This document shows positions 1 to 12,289 of a stretch of DNA of 64,000 bases, piece by piece (the first letter of the stretch is position 1; every line of letters begins with the position of its first letter). Source of the DNA: Micromussa lordhowensis (lineage: Eukaryota; Cnidaria; Anthozoa; Scleractinia; Lobophylliidae); the NCBI GenBank assembly GCA_964020085.1, contig CAXHUQ010000601.1, forward strand, positions 583,001-647,000, given 5' to 3'. Below the pieces are notes generated by a model. The model worked only from the letters and a program-made list of their open reading frames with translations, searched no databases and had not been told where the DNA came from. The translations under genes were made by a program, and so were the position numbers.

Positions 1-420
1 AAAATAAAAACACACCTATTAAAGCAAAGGTTACGAACTATAAGCGAAGCTTAAGCAAAGGTAAACAAACCGCGAAGCGAAGAATTAATTTAAGTTTGTA
101 AAATAAAAACAAATCGATCGAAGCGAAGGTTAAGAGCTTTAAGTGAAGGTTTAGCAAAGGTAAACAAACCGCGAAGCGAAAAATTTATTTAAGTTTGTAA
201 AATAAAAACAAACCCATCAAAAGCGAAGGTTACGAACCATAAGCGAAGGTTTAGCAAAGGTAAACAAACCGCGAAGCGAAGAATTAATTTAAGTTTGTAA
301 AATAAAAGCAAACCGCGAAGCGAAGAATTTATTTAACTTTGTAAAATAAAAACAAACCGATCAAAGTGAAGGTTACGAACCATAAGCGAAGGTGTGGCAA
401 AGAGTTATCTAAAAGCGAAG
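1..420. repeat. AT-rich ~100-bp tandem repeat outside the satellite
   Basis: The phrase GTAAACAAACCGCGAAGCGA recurs at 61, 160 and 260, a spacing of 99-100 bp, followed each time by AT-rich text with TTTAAGTTTGTAAAATAAAA. A shorter, partly deleted unit starts near 308. The short word AAGCGAAGG is scattered through the units. The sequence is unrelated to the 207-bp satellite that starts at 761. The repeat runs off the left edge, so its copy number is unknown. If the open segment at 434-592 is a real exon, this repeat lies in the following intron on the minus strand. No coding potential is seen. Confidence 0.8.
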
Positions 421-433
421 GAAAGACTCTTAC

Positions 434-592
434 CTTGTTTCCTGATATCCTTGAAAGGTTACTTCGACGGACTTGATTCTTCTGATGATTGTAGTTTAAC
501 CTGTTGAACGCCAAATGCGCGCTAACTTCTTGATTGTTCTTAATGAAGTTCTGCACAATGGATACTCTAGTCTGACGATCATACACCGCCCG
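434..592 (-). other. Open segment ending in a splice-donor-like site (possible exon)
   Basis: On the minus strand the frame is open after a TGA at 595-593 and gives a normal-looking mixed peptide (YDRQTRVSIVQNFIKNNQ and onward). It runs to AAG|GTAAGAGT, with the last exon base at 434 and the GT at 433-432, a close match to the metazoan 5' splice donor. There is no in-frame ATG near its start; the first usable initiator is a GTG at 586, so an internal exon or a different true boundary is more likely than a first coding exon. I saw no convincing polypyrimidine tract and acceptor upstream. The R-V-x-I-V...F-x-x-N-x-E pattern faintly recalls helix-turn-helix N-termini found in transposon-related proteins, but I do not assign a family. 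It is the only non-satellite, non-LINE stretch with gene-like signals, so I record it with low confidence. Confidence 0.2.
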
Positions 593-760
593 TCATACCA
601 AGAGTGACGTAAGAAACAAAAACCGTTACGCAGGTTAAGCTCCATGCATTCATATCAAACATCCACATGCACACCCTTGTGGGATAGATCTTTGCTGTAA
701 GGTCACGTACGCATGCGTACTAGATAAAATCCTTCTGTAATGGGCTATATTCGTATTTTT
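593..760. other. Single-copy spacer between candidate exon and satellite edge
   Basis: This 168-bp stretch shows neither the 100-bp left repeat nor the 207-bp satellite. It holds a CRE-like TGACGTAA at 605-612, a T-rich run on the minus strand around 612-622 and a 14-bp perfect palindrome at 707-720. No ORF or RNA gene is visible. The satellite begins abruptly at 761, in the middle of no obvious target motif. Confidence 0.5.
707..720. promoter_or_regulatory. 14-bp palindrome, NRF-1-like core
   Basis: GTACGCATGCGTAC is a perfect inverted repeat. Its CGCATGCG centre resembles the NRF-1 site (GCGCATGCGC) found in many animal promoters. Together with TGACGTAA at 605-612 it could belong to a promoter reading leftward toward the open segment at 592-434. 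This is motif resemblance only, and such words also occur by chance. Confidence 0.2.
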
Positions 761-1190
761 GTGCCCGTAAAGCCGAGTTATGGCAAATTTGGCTAGGACA
801 CCCCCAGCGCGCATTTTCTAAAATTCTGCAAAGTTGCGACCAGCAGAAAGTCCTCCAGAAAGAAGGCCACAAAAAACACCCTGGCACAAATGCCATCATC
901 TCTTAATTAAAATGCACTTCAAGTGCCAACATTGCACAACATTTTGCAGCAAACCGCGGCTCCCAAAGTTCCTGTAAAGCCGAGCTATGGCAAATTTGGC
1001 AAGGAAACCCTCAGCGCGCATTTTTTAAAATTCTACAAAGTTACGACCAGGAGGAAGTTCTCCAGAAAGAAGGCCACAAAAAACACCCTGGCGCAAATGC
1101 CTTCATCCCCTTATTAGAATGCGCTTGAAGTGCCAACATTGCACAACATTTTGCTGCAAACCCTGGCTCCCAAAGTGCCCGTAAAGCCAA
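761..1190. repeat. Degenerate edge monomers
   Basis: The first two monomers are more diverged than interior ones: GAGTTATGG for GAGCTATGG, GGCTAGGACACC for GGCAAGGACACC, and CTCCAG replacing the PstI CTGCAG in both. Edge decay is typical of satellites because terminal units take part less in unequal exchange. This supports 761 being the true array boundary rather than an assembly join. Confidence 0.75.
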
Positions 1191-4100
1191 GCTATGGCAA
1201 ATTTAGCAAGCACACCCTCAGCGCGCGTTTTCTGAAATTCTGCAAAGTTCCGACCAGGGAAAGTCCTGCAGAAAGAAGGCCACAAAAAACACCCTGGCGC
1301 AAATGCCATCACCTACAAATTAAAATGCACTTGAAGTGCCAACATAGCACAACATTTTGCAGCAAACCGCGGCTCCAAAAGTGCCAGTAAAGCCAAGCTA
1401 TGGCAAATTTAGCAAGCACACCCTCAGCGCGCATTTTCTGAAATTCTGCAAAGTTGCGATCAGGGGAAAGTGCTGCAGAAAGAAGGCCACATAAAACACC
1501 CTGGCGCAAATGACATCATCTCATAATTAAAATGCACTTTAACTGCCAACATAGCACAACATTTTGCAGCAAACTGCGGCTCCCAAAGTGCCCGTAAAGC
1601 CGAGCTATGGCAAATTTAGCCAGCACACACTCAGCGCGCATTTTCTGAAATTCAGCAAAGTTGCGACCAGGGGAAAGTCCTGCAGAAAGAAGGCCAGAAA
1701 AAACACCCTGGTGCAAATGCCATCATCTCCTATTTAGAATGCACTTGAAGTGTCAACATAGCACAACATTTTGAAGGAAACCGCGGCTCCCAAAGCGCCG
1801 GTAAAGACGAGCTATGGCAAATTTAGCAAGCACACCTTCCGCGCTCATTTCCTAAAATTCTGCAAAGTTGCGACCAGGGGAAAGTCCTGCAGAGAGAAGG
1901 CCACAAAAAACACCCTGGCGCAAATGTCATCATCTCGTAATTAAAATTCACTTTAAGTGCCAACATAGCACAACATTTTGCAGCAAACCGCGGCTCCCAA
2001 AGTGCCCGTAAAGCCGAGCTATGGCAAATTTAGCAAGCACACCCTCAGCGCGCATTTTCTGAAATTCTGCAAAGTTGCGACCATGGGAAAGTCCTGCAGA
2101 AACAAGGCCACAAAAAACACCCTGGTGCAAATGCCATCATCTCCTATTTAGAATGCACTTGAAGTGTCAACATAGCACAACATTTTGCAGGAAACCGCGG
2201 CTCCCAAAGCGCCGGTAAAGACGAGCTATGGCAAATTTAGCAAGCACACCTTCCGCGCTCATTTCCTAAAATTCTGCAAAGTTGCGACCAGGGGAAAGTC
2301 CTGCAGAGAGAAGGCCACAAAAAACACCCTGGCGCAAATGTCATCATCTCATAATTAAAATGCACTTTAACTGCCAACATAGCACAACATTTTGCAGCAA
2401 ACTGCGGCTCCCAAAGTGCCCGTAAAGCCGAGCTATTGCAAATTTAGCAAGCACACCCTCAGCGCGCATTTTCTGAAATTCTGCAAAGTTGCGACCAGGG
2501 GAAAGTCCTGCAGAAACAAGGCCACAAAAAACACCCTGGTGCAAATGCCATCATCTCCTAATTAAAATGGACTTAAAGTGTCAACATAGCACAACATTTT
2601 GCAGCAAACCGCGGCTCCCAAAGTGCCCGTAAAGCCGAGCTATGGTAAATTTAGCAAGCACACCCTCAGCGCTCATTTCCTGAATTTCTGAAAAGTTGCG
2701 ACCAGGGGAAAGTCCTGCAGAAAGAAGGCCAGAAACAACACCTTTGGGCAAATGCCATCATCTCTTCATTAAAATGCAGTTGAAGTGCCAACATAGCACA
2801 ACATTTTGCAGCAAACCACGGCTCTCTAAGTGCCCGTAAAGCCGAGCTATGGCAAATTTAGCAAGGACACCCTCAGCGCGCATTTTCTGAAATTCTGCAA
2901 AGTTGCGACCAGGGAAAAGTCTTGCAGAAGGAACGCCAAAAAAACACCCTGGCGCAAATGCCATTATCTCCTAATTAAAATGCACTTGAAGTGCTAGCAT
3001 AGCACAACATTTTGCAGCAAACTGCGGCTCCCAAAGTGCCCGTAAAGCCGAGCTATTGCAAATTTAGCAAGCACACCCTCAGTGCTCATTTCCTGAAACT
3101 CTGAAAAGTTGCGACCAGGGGAAAGTCCTGCAGAAAGAAGGCCAGAAACAACACCTTTGGGCAAATGCCATCATCTCTTCATTAAAGTGCAGTTGAAGTG
3201 CCAACATAGCACAACATTTTGCAGCAAACCACGGCTCTCTAAGTGCCCGTAAAGCCGAGCTATGGCAAGTTTAGCAAGGACACCCTCAGCGCGCATTTTC
3301 TGAAATTCTGCAAAGTTGCGACCAGGGAAAAGTCTTGCAGAAGGAACGCCAAAAAAACACCCTGGCGCAAATGCCATTATCTCCTAATTAAAATGCACTT
3401 AAAGTGCTAGCATAGCACAACATTTTGCAGCAAACGGCGGCTCCCTAAGTGCCCGTAAAGCCGAGCTATGGCAAGTTTGGCAAGGACACCCTCAGCGCGC
3501 ATTTTCTAAATAATCTGCAAAGTTGCAACCAGGGGAAAAACCTGCAGAAAGAAGGCCAGAAATAACACCCTGGCGCAAATGCCATTATTTCCTATTTAAA
3601 ATGCACTTAAAGTGCTAGCAGAGCACAACATTTTGCAGCAAACCGCGGCTCCCTAAGTGCCCGTAAAGCCGAGCTATGGCAAATTTGGCAAGGACACCCT
3701 CAGCGCGCATTTTCTAAATATTCTGCAAAGTTGCAACCAGGGGAAAAACCTGCAGAAAGAAGGCCAGAAAAAACACCCTGGCGCAAATGCCATTATTTCC
3801 TAATTACAATACACTTAAAGTGCCAACATAGCACAACATTTTGCAGCAAACCACGGCTCCCAAAGTGCCCGTAAAGCCGAGCTATGGCAAATTTGGCAAG
3901 GACACCCTCAGCGCGCATTTTCTAAATAATCTGCAAAGTTGCAACCAGGGGAAAAACCTGCAGAAAGAAGGCCGGAAATAACACCCTGGCGCAAATGCCA
4001 TTATTTCCTATTTAAAATGCACTTAAAGTGCTAGCAGAGCACAACATTTTGCAGCAAACCGCGGCTCCCTAAGTTCCCGTAAAGCCGAGCTATGGCAAAT

Positions 4101-5160
4101 TTTGCAAGGACACCCTCAGCGCGCATTTTCTGAAATTCTGCAAAGTTTCGACCAGGGGAAAGTCCTGCAGAAAGAAGGCAAGAAAAAACACCCTGGTGCA
4201 AATGCCATCATCTCCTATTTAGAATGCACTTGAAGTGTCAACATAGCACAACATTTTGCAGGAAACCGCGGCTCCCAAAGCGCCGGTAAAGACGAGCTAT
4301 GGCAAATTTAGCAAGCACACCTTCCGCGCTCATTTCCTAAAATTCTCCAAAGTTGCGACCAGGGGAAAGTCCTGCAGAGAGAAGGCCACAAAAAACACCC
4401 TGGCGCAAATGTCATCATCTCATAATTAAAATGCACTTTAACTGCCAACATAGCACAACATTTTGCAGCAAACTGCGGCTCCCAAAGTGCCCGTAAAGCC
4501 GAGCTATTGCAAATTTAGCAAGCACACCCTCAGCGCGCATTTTCTGAAATTCTGCAAAGTTGCGACCAGGGGAAAGTCCTGCAGAAACAAGGCCACAAAA
4601 AACACCCTGGTGCAAATGCCATCATCTCCTAATTAAAATGGACTTGAAGTGTCAACATAGCATAACATTTTGCAGCAAACCGCGGCTCCCAAAGTGCCCG
4701 TAAAGCCGAGCTATGGTAAATTTAGCAAGCACACCCTCAGCGCTCATTTTCTGAAATTCTGAAGAGTTGCGACCAGGGGAAAGTCCTGCAGAAAGAAGGC
4801 CAGAAACAACACCTTTGGGCAAATGCCATCATCTCTTCATTAAAATGCAGTTGAAGTGCCAACATAGCACAACATTTTGCAGCAAACCACGGCTCTCTAA
4901 GTGCCCGTAAAGCCGAGCTATGGCAAATTTAGCAAGGACACCCTCAGCGCGCATTTTCTGAAATTCTGCAAAGTTGCGACCAGGGAAAAGTCTTGCAGAA
5001 GGAACGCCAAAAAAACACCCTGGCGCAAATGCCATTATCTCCTAATTAAAATGCACTTGAAGTGCTAGCATAGCACAACATTTTGCAGCAAACTGCGGCT
5101 CCCAAAGTGCCCGTAAAGCCGAGCTATTGCAAATTTAGCAAGCACACCCTCAGCGCTCAT
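1190..5160. repeat. Left-edge monomer subfamily (TTTAGCAAGCACACC type)
   Basis: Most monomers here read AAATTTAGCAAGCACACC where the main array reads AAATTTGGCAAGGACACC. Several also carry GAGCTATTGC for GAGCTATGGC and GAAATTCTGAAAAGTTGC. From about 5.2 kb rightward the GGCAAGGACACC form dominates. The subtype reappears once far away, at 24.1 kb. Confidence 0.8.
2130..3490. repeat. Left copy of a 2071-bp-offset duplication
   Basis: This block recurs at 4201-5561 with a constant offset of 2071 bp (10 monomers plus 1 base). Shared rare variants include GCGCCGGTAAAGACGAGC, CACCTTCCGCGCTCATTTCC and the AGGAACGCCAAAAAAACACC monomers. Inside it a two-monomer unit (413 bp) is itself repeated, at 2758 and 3171. 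Confidence 0.75.
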
Positions 5161-5561
5161 TTCCTGAAATTCTGAAAAGTTGCGACCAGGGGAAAGTCCT
5201 GCAGAAAGAAGGCCAGAAACAACACCTTTGGGCAAATGCCATCATCTCTTCATTAAAATACAGTTGAAGTGCCAACATAGCACAACATTTTGCAGCAAAC
5301 CACGGCTCTCTAAGTGCCCGTAAAGCCGAGGTATGGCAAATTTTGCAAGGACACCCTCAGCGCGCATTTTCTGAAATTCTGCAAAGTTGCGACCAGGGAA
5401 AAGTCTTGCAGAAGGAACGCCAAAAAAACACCCTGGCGCAAATGCCATTATCTCCTAATTAAAATGCACTTGAAGTGCTAGCATAGCACAACATTTGGCA
5501 GCAAACGGCGGCTCCCTAAGTGCCCGTAAAGCCGAGCTATGGCAAATTTGGCAAGGACACC
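4201..5561. repeat. Right copy of the 2071-bp-offset duplication
   Basis: It matches 2130-3490 closely, including the internal 413-bp two-monomer repeat (4829 and 5242). Beyond about 5560 the best match jumps to sequence near 3.7-3.8 kb (shared AATTACAATACACTT at 3794 and 5656), so the right edge is a second exchange point. Confidence 0.7.
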
Positions 5562-8500
5562 CTCAGCGCGCATTTTCTAAATATTCTGCAAAGTTGCAAC
5601 CAGGGGAAAAACCTGCAGAAAGAAGGCCAGAAAAAACACCCTAGCGCAAATGCCATTATTTCCTAATTACAATACACTTAAAGTGCCAACATAGCACAAC
5701 ATTTTGCAGCAAACCACGGCTCCCAAAGTGCCCGTAAAGCCGAGCTATGGCAAATTTGGCAAGGACACCCTCAGCGCGCATTTTCTAAATATTCTGCAAA
5801 GTTGCAACCAGGGGAAAAACCTGCAGAAAGAAGGCCAGAAAAAACACCCTGGCGCAAATGCCATTATTTCCTAATTAAAATGCACTTAAAGTGCTAGCCA
5901 AGCACAACATTTTGCAGCAAACCGCGGCTCCCTAAGTTCCCGTAAAGCCGGGCTATGGCAAATTTGGCAAGGACACCCTCAGCGCGCATTTTCTGAAATT
6001 CTGCAAAGTTTCGACCAGGGGAAAGTGCTGCAGAAAGAAGGCAAGAAAAAACACCCTGGTGCAAATGCCATTATCTCGTAATTAGCATGCACTTAAAGTG
6101 CCAAAATAGCACAACATTTTGCAGCACACCGCGGCTCCCAAACTGCCCGTAAAGCCAAGCTATGGTAAATTTGGCAAGGACACCCTCAGCGCGCAATTTC
6201 TGAAATTCTGCAAAGTTGCGACCAGGGGAAAAACCTGCAGAAAGAACGCCAGAAAAAATACCCTGGCGCAAATGCCATTATCTCCTAAGTACAATGCACT
6301 TAAAGTGCCAACATAGCACAACATTTTGCTTCAAACCGCGGCTCCCAAGGTGCCCGTAAAGCCGAGCTATGGCAAATTTGGCAAGGACACCCTCAGCGCG
6401 CATTTTCTGAAATTCTGCAAAGTTGCTACCAGGGGAAAGTCCTGCAGAAAGAAGGCCAGAAAAAACACCCTGGCGCAAATGCCATTATCTCATAATTACA
6501 ATGCACTTAAAGTGCCAACATAGCAAAACATTTTGCACCAAACCGCGGCTCCCTAAGTGCCCGTAAAGCCGAGCTATGGCAAATTTGGCAAGGACACCCT
6601 CAGCGCGCATTTTCTGAAATTCTGCGAAGTTGCGACCAGAGAAAAACCATGCAGAAAGAAGACAAGAAAAAACGCCCTGGCGCAAATGCCATCATCTTTT
6701 AATTAGAATGCACTTAAAGTGCTAACATAGCACAACATTTTGCAGCAAACCGCGGCTCCCTAAGTGCCCGTAAAGCCGAGCTATGGCAAATTTGGCAAGG
6801 ACACACTAAGCGCGCTTTTTCTGAAATTCTGCAAAGTTTCGACCAGGGGAAAAACCTGCAGAAAGAAGGCCAGAAAAAAACACGCTGGCGCAAATGCAAG
6901 TATCTTCTAAATAAAATGCACTTAACGTGCCAACATAGCACAACATTTTGCAGCAAGCCGCGGCTCCAAAAGTGCCCGTAAGGCCGAGCTATGGCAAATT
7001 TGGCAAGGACACCCTTAGCACGCATTTTCTGAAATTCTCCAAAGTTGCGACCAGGGGAAAAACCTGCAGAAAGAGCGCCAGAAAAAACACCCTGGCGCAA
7101 ATGCCATTATCTCCTAATTAAACTGCACTTACAGTGCCAACATAGCACAACATTTTGCAGCAAACCGCGGCTCCCAAAGTGCGCATAAAGCCGAGCTATG
7201 GCAAATTTGGCAAGGACACCCTCAGCGCGCATTTTCTGAAATTCTGCAAAGTTGCGACCAGGAATAAAAACCCGCAGAAAGAAGGCCAGAAAAAACACCC
7301 TGGCGCAAATGCCATCATCTCCTAATTAGAATTCACTTAAAGTGCCAACATAGCACAACATTTTGAAGCAAACCGCGGCTCTCTAAGTGCACGTAAAGCC
7401 GAGCTATGGCAAATTTGGCAAGGACACCCACAGCGCGCATTTTCTGAAATTCTGCAAAGTTGCGACCAGCAATAAAAACTCGCAGAAAGAAGGCCAGAAA
7501 AAACACCCTGGCGCAAATGCCATCATCTCCTAAGGAGAATGCACTTACAGTGCTAACATAGCACAACATTTTGCAGCAAACCGCGGCTCCCTAAGTGCTT
7601 TGTAAAGCCGAGCTATGGCAAATTTGGCAAGGACACCCTCAGCGCGCATTTTCTGAAATTCTGCGAAGTTGCGACCAGAGAAAAACCATGCAGAAAGAAG
7701 ACCAGAAAAAACGCCCTGCCGCAAATGCCATCATCTTTTAATTAGAATGCACTTAAAGTGCTAACATAGCACAACATTTGGCAGCAAACCGCGGCTCCCT
7801 AAGTGCCCGTAAAGCCGAGCTATGGCAAATTTGGCAAGGACACCCTCAGCGCGCATTTTCTGAAATTATGCAAAGTTGCGACCAGGGAAAAAACCTGTAG
7901 AAAGAAGGCCAGAAAAAACACCTAGCGCAAATGCCATTATCTCCTAATTAAAATGCACTTAAAGTGCCAACATAGCACAACATTTTGCAGCAAACCGCAG
8001 CTCCCAAAGTGCCTGTAAAGCCGAGCTATGGCAAATTTGGCAAGGACACCATCAGCGCGCATTTTCTGAAATTCTGCAAAGTTGTGAGCAGGGGAAACTC
8101 CTGCAGAAAGAAGGCCAGAAAAAAACACCCTGACGCAAATGCCATCATCTCATAATTGAAATGCACTTGAAGTGCCAACATAGCACAACATTTTGCAGCA
8201 AACCGCGGCTCCCTAAGTGCTTGTAAAGCCGAGCTATGGCAAATTTGGCAAGGACACCCACAGCGCGCATTTTCTGAAATTCTGCAAAGTTGCGACCAGG
8301 AAAAAAAACCTGCAGAAAGAAGGCCAGAAAAAACACCCTGGCGCAAATGCCATCATCTCCTAAAGAGAATGCACTCACAGTGCTAACATAGCACAACATT
8401 TTGCAGCAAACCGCGGCTCCCTAAGTGCTTTGTAAAGCCGAGCTATGGCAAATTTGGCAAGGACACCCTCAGCGCGCATTTTCTAAAATTCTGCAAAGTT

Positions 8501-9919
8501 GCGACCAGGGGAAAAACCTGCAGCAAGAAGGCCAGGAAAAACACCCTGGCGCAAATGCCATTATCTCCTAATTAAAATGCACTTAAAGTGCCAACATAGC
8601 ACAACATTTTACAGCAAACCGCGGCTCCCAAAGTGCCCGTAAAGCCGAGCTATGGCAAATTTGGCAAGGACACCCTCAGCGCGCATTTTCTGAAATTCTG
8701 CGAAGTTGCGACCAGGGAAAAAACCTGCAGCAAGAAGGCCAGAAAAAACACCCTGGCGCAAATGCCATTATCTCCTAATTAAAATGCACTTAAAGTGCCA
8801 ACATAGTACAACATTTTGCGGCAAACCGCGGCTCCCAAAGTGCCCGTAAGGCTGAGCTATGGCAAATTTGGCAAGGACACCCTTAGCGCGCATTTTCAAA
8901 AATTCTGCAAAGTTGCGACCAGGGGAAAAACCTGCAGAAAGAAGGCCAGAAAAAACACCCTGGCGCGAATGCCATTATCTCTTAATTAAAATGCTCTTGA
9001 AGTACCAACATAGCACAACATTTTGCAGAAAACCGCGGCTCCCTAAGTGCCCGTAAAGCCGAGCTATGGCAAATTTGGCAAGGACACCCTTAGCGCGCAT
9101 TTTCTGAAATTCTGCAAAGTTGCGACCAGGGAAAAGCCCTGTAGAAAGAAGGCCAGAGAAAAACACCCTGGCGCAAATGCCATTATCTCCTAATTAAAAT
9201 GCACTTCAAGTGCCAACATAGCACAACATTTTGCAGCAAACCGCGGCTCCCTAAGTGCCCGTAAAGCCGAGGTATGGCAAATTTTGCAAGGACACCCTCA
9301 GCGCGCAATTTCTGAAATTCTGCAAAGTTGCAACCAGGGGAAAGTCCTGCAGAAAGAAAGCCAGAAAAAACACCCTGGCGCAAATGCCATCATCTTCCAA
9401 TTAAAATGCACTTAAAGTGCCAACATAGCACAACATTTTGCAGCAAACGGCGGCTCCCAAAGTGCCCGTAAAGCCGAGCTATGGCAAATTTGGCAAGGAC
9501 ACCCTCAGCGTGCATTTTCTGAAATTCTGCAAAGTTGCGATCAGGGGAAAAACCTGCAGAAAGAAGGCCAGAAAAAACACCCTGGCGCTTAAAGTGCCAA
9601 CATAGCACAACATTTTGCAGCAAACCGCGGCTCCCTAAGTGCCCGTAAAGCCGAGCTATGGCAAATTTGGCAAGGACACCCTCAGCGCGCATTTTCTGAA
9701 ATTCTGCAAAGTTGCGACCAGTGGAAAGTCCTGCAGAAAGAAGGCCAGAAAAAACACCCTGGCGCAAATGCCATTATCTCATAATTACAATGCACTTAAA
9801 GTGTCAACATAGCACAACATTTTGCAGCAAACCGCGGCTCCCAAAGTGCCCGTAAAGCCGAGCTATGGCAAATTTGGCAAGGACACCCTCAGCGCGCATT
9901 TTCTGAAATTCTGCAAAGT
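5562..9919. repeat. Ordinary satellite monomers with an 830-bp local repeat
   Basis: Monomers here are mostly of the main GGCAAGGACACC type. A rare variant pair, GTGCTTTGTAAAGCC at about 7595 and 8425, together with similar flanks (7330-7610 and 8160-8440), marks a four-monomer duplication with an 830-bp offset. No gene or other element is seen. Confidence 0.75.
9390..9773. repeat. Two monomers fused by a 30-bp internal deletion
   Basis: At about 9587 the sequence reads CCTGGCGCTTAAAGTGCC, lacking the 30 bp between GGCGC and TTAAAGTGCC that hold the AT-rich segment. A shared C/GC at the junction suggests microhomology. The deletion removes the usual stop, joining two minus-strand frames into one long open stretch, which I read as accidental. 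Confidence 0.8.
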
Positions 9920-12289
9920 TGCGACCAAAGAAAAACCTGCAGAAAGACGGCCAAAAAAAGCACCCTGGCGCATATGCCATTATCTCCTAATTAAAATGCA
10001 CTTAAAGTGCCGACATAGCACAACATTTTGCAGCAAACCGCGACTCCCTAAGTGCCCGTAAAGCCGAGCTATGTCAAATTGGGCAAGGACACCCTCAGCG
10101 CGCATTTTCTGAAATTCTGCAAAGTTGCGACCAGGGCAAAAACCTGCAGAAAAAAGGGAAGAAAAAGCACCCTGGCGCAAATGTCATCATCTCCTAAGTC
10201 GGATGCACTTGAAGTGCCAAAATAGCACAACATTTTGCAGCACACCGCGGCTCCCTAAGTGCCCGTAAAGCCGAGCTATGGCAAATTTGGCAAGGACACC
10301 CTCAGCGCGCATTTTCTGAAATTCTGCAAAGTTGTGACTAGGGCAAAAAGCTGCAGAAAGAAGGCCAGAAAAAACACCCTGGCGCAAAATGCCATTATCT
10401 CATAATTAAAATGCACTTACAGTGCCAACATAGCACAACAGTTTGCAGGAAACCGCGGCTCCTTAAGTGCCCGTAAAGTCGAGCTATGGCAAATTTGGCA
10501 AGGACACCCTCAGCGTGCATTTTCTGAAATTCTGCAAAGTTGCGACCAGGGGAAAGTCCTGCAGAAAGAAGGCCAGAAAAAACACCTTGGCGCAAATGCC
10601 ATGATCTCCTAAATAAAAAGAACTTAAAGTGCCAACATAGCACCACATTTTGCAGCAAACCGCGGCTCCCTAAGTGCCCGTAAAGCCAAACTATGGCAAA
10701 TTTGGCAAGGACACCATGAGCGCGCATTTTCTGAAATTCTGCAAAGTTGCGACCAGGGGAAAAACCTGCAGAAAGAAGGCTAGAAAAAACACCCTGGCGC
10801 AAATGCCATCATCTTCTAATTAAAATGCACTTAAAGTGCCAGCATAGCACAGCATTTTGCAGCAAACCGCGGCTCCCAAAGTGCCCGTAAAGCCGAGCTA
10901 TGGCAAATTTGGCAAGGACACCCTCAGCGCGCATTTTCTGAAATTCTGCAAAGTTGCGACCATGGGAAAAACCTGCAGAAAGAAGGCCAGAAAAAACACC
11001 CTGGCGCAAATGCCATTATCTAATAATTATAACGCTCTTAAAGTGCCAACATAGCGGAACATTTTGCGGCAAACCGCGGCTCCGAAAGTGCCCGTAAAGC
11101 CGAGCTATGGCAAATTTGGCAAGGACACCCTCAGCGTGCATTTTCTGAAATTCTGCAAAGTTGCGATCAGGATAAAGTCCTGCAGAAAGAAAGCCAGAAA
11201 AAACACCCTGGCGCAAATGCCATCATCTCTTAATTAAAACGCGCTTGAAGTGCCAACATAGCACAACATTTTGCAGCAAACCGCGGCTCCCTAAGTGCCC
11301 GTAAAGCCGAGCTATGGCAAATTTGGCAAGGACACCCTCAGCGTGCATTTTCTGAAATTCTGCAAACTTGCGACCAGGGGAAAGTCCTGCAGAAAGAAGG
11401 CCAGAAAAAACACCCTGGCGCAAATGCCATCATCTCTTAAATAGAATGCACTTAAAGTGCCAGCATAGCACAACATTTTGCAGCAAACCGCGGCTCCCTA
11501 AGTGCCCGTAAAGCCGAGCTATGGCAAATTTGGCAAGGACACCCTCAGCGCGCATTTTCTGAAATTCTGCAAAGTTGCGACCAGGAAAAAACCTGCAGAA
11601 AGACGGCCAAAGAAAGCACCCTGGCGCATATGCCATTATCTCCTAATTAAATTGCACTTAAAGTGCCGACATAGCACAACATTTTGCAGCAAACCGCGAC
11701 TCCCTAAGTGCCCGTAAAGCCGAGCTATGTCAAATTGGGCAAGGACACCCTCAGCGCGCATTTTCTGAAATTCTGCAAAGTTGCGACCAGGGCAAAAACC
11801 TGCAGAAAAAAGGGAAGAAAAAGCACCCTGGCGCAAATGTCATCATCTCCTAAGTAGGATGCACTGGAAGTGCCAAAATAGCACAACATTTTGCAGCACA
11901 CCGCGGCTCCCTAAGTGCCCGTAAAGCCGAGCTATGGCAAATTTGGCAAGGACACCCTCAGCGCGCATTTTCTGAAATTCTGCAAAGTTGCGACTAGGGC
12001 AAAAAGCTGCAGAAAGAAGGCCAGAAAAAAACACCCTGGCGCAAATGCCATTATCTCATAATTAAAATGCACTTACAGTGCCAACATAGCACAACAGTTT
12101 GCAGGAAACCGCGGCTCCTTAAGTGCCCGTAAAGTCGAGCTATGGCAAATTTGGTAAGGACACCCTCAGCGTGCATTTTCTGAAATTCTGCAAAGTTGCG
12201 ACCAGGGGAAAGTCCTGCAGAAAGAAGGCCAGAAAAAACACCCTGGCGCAAATGCCATTATCTCATAATTACAATGCTCTTAAAGTTCA

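Noticed and set aside
434..586. First coding exon starting at 586
   Set aside because: The codon there is GTG, not ATG, and no in-frame ATG lies nearby. I keep only a low-confidence open segment with a donor-like site.
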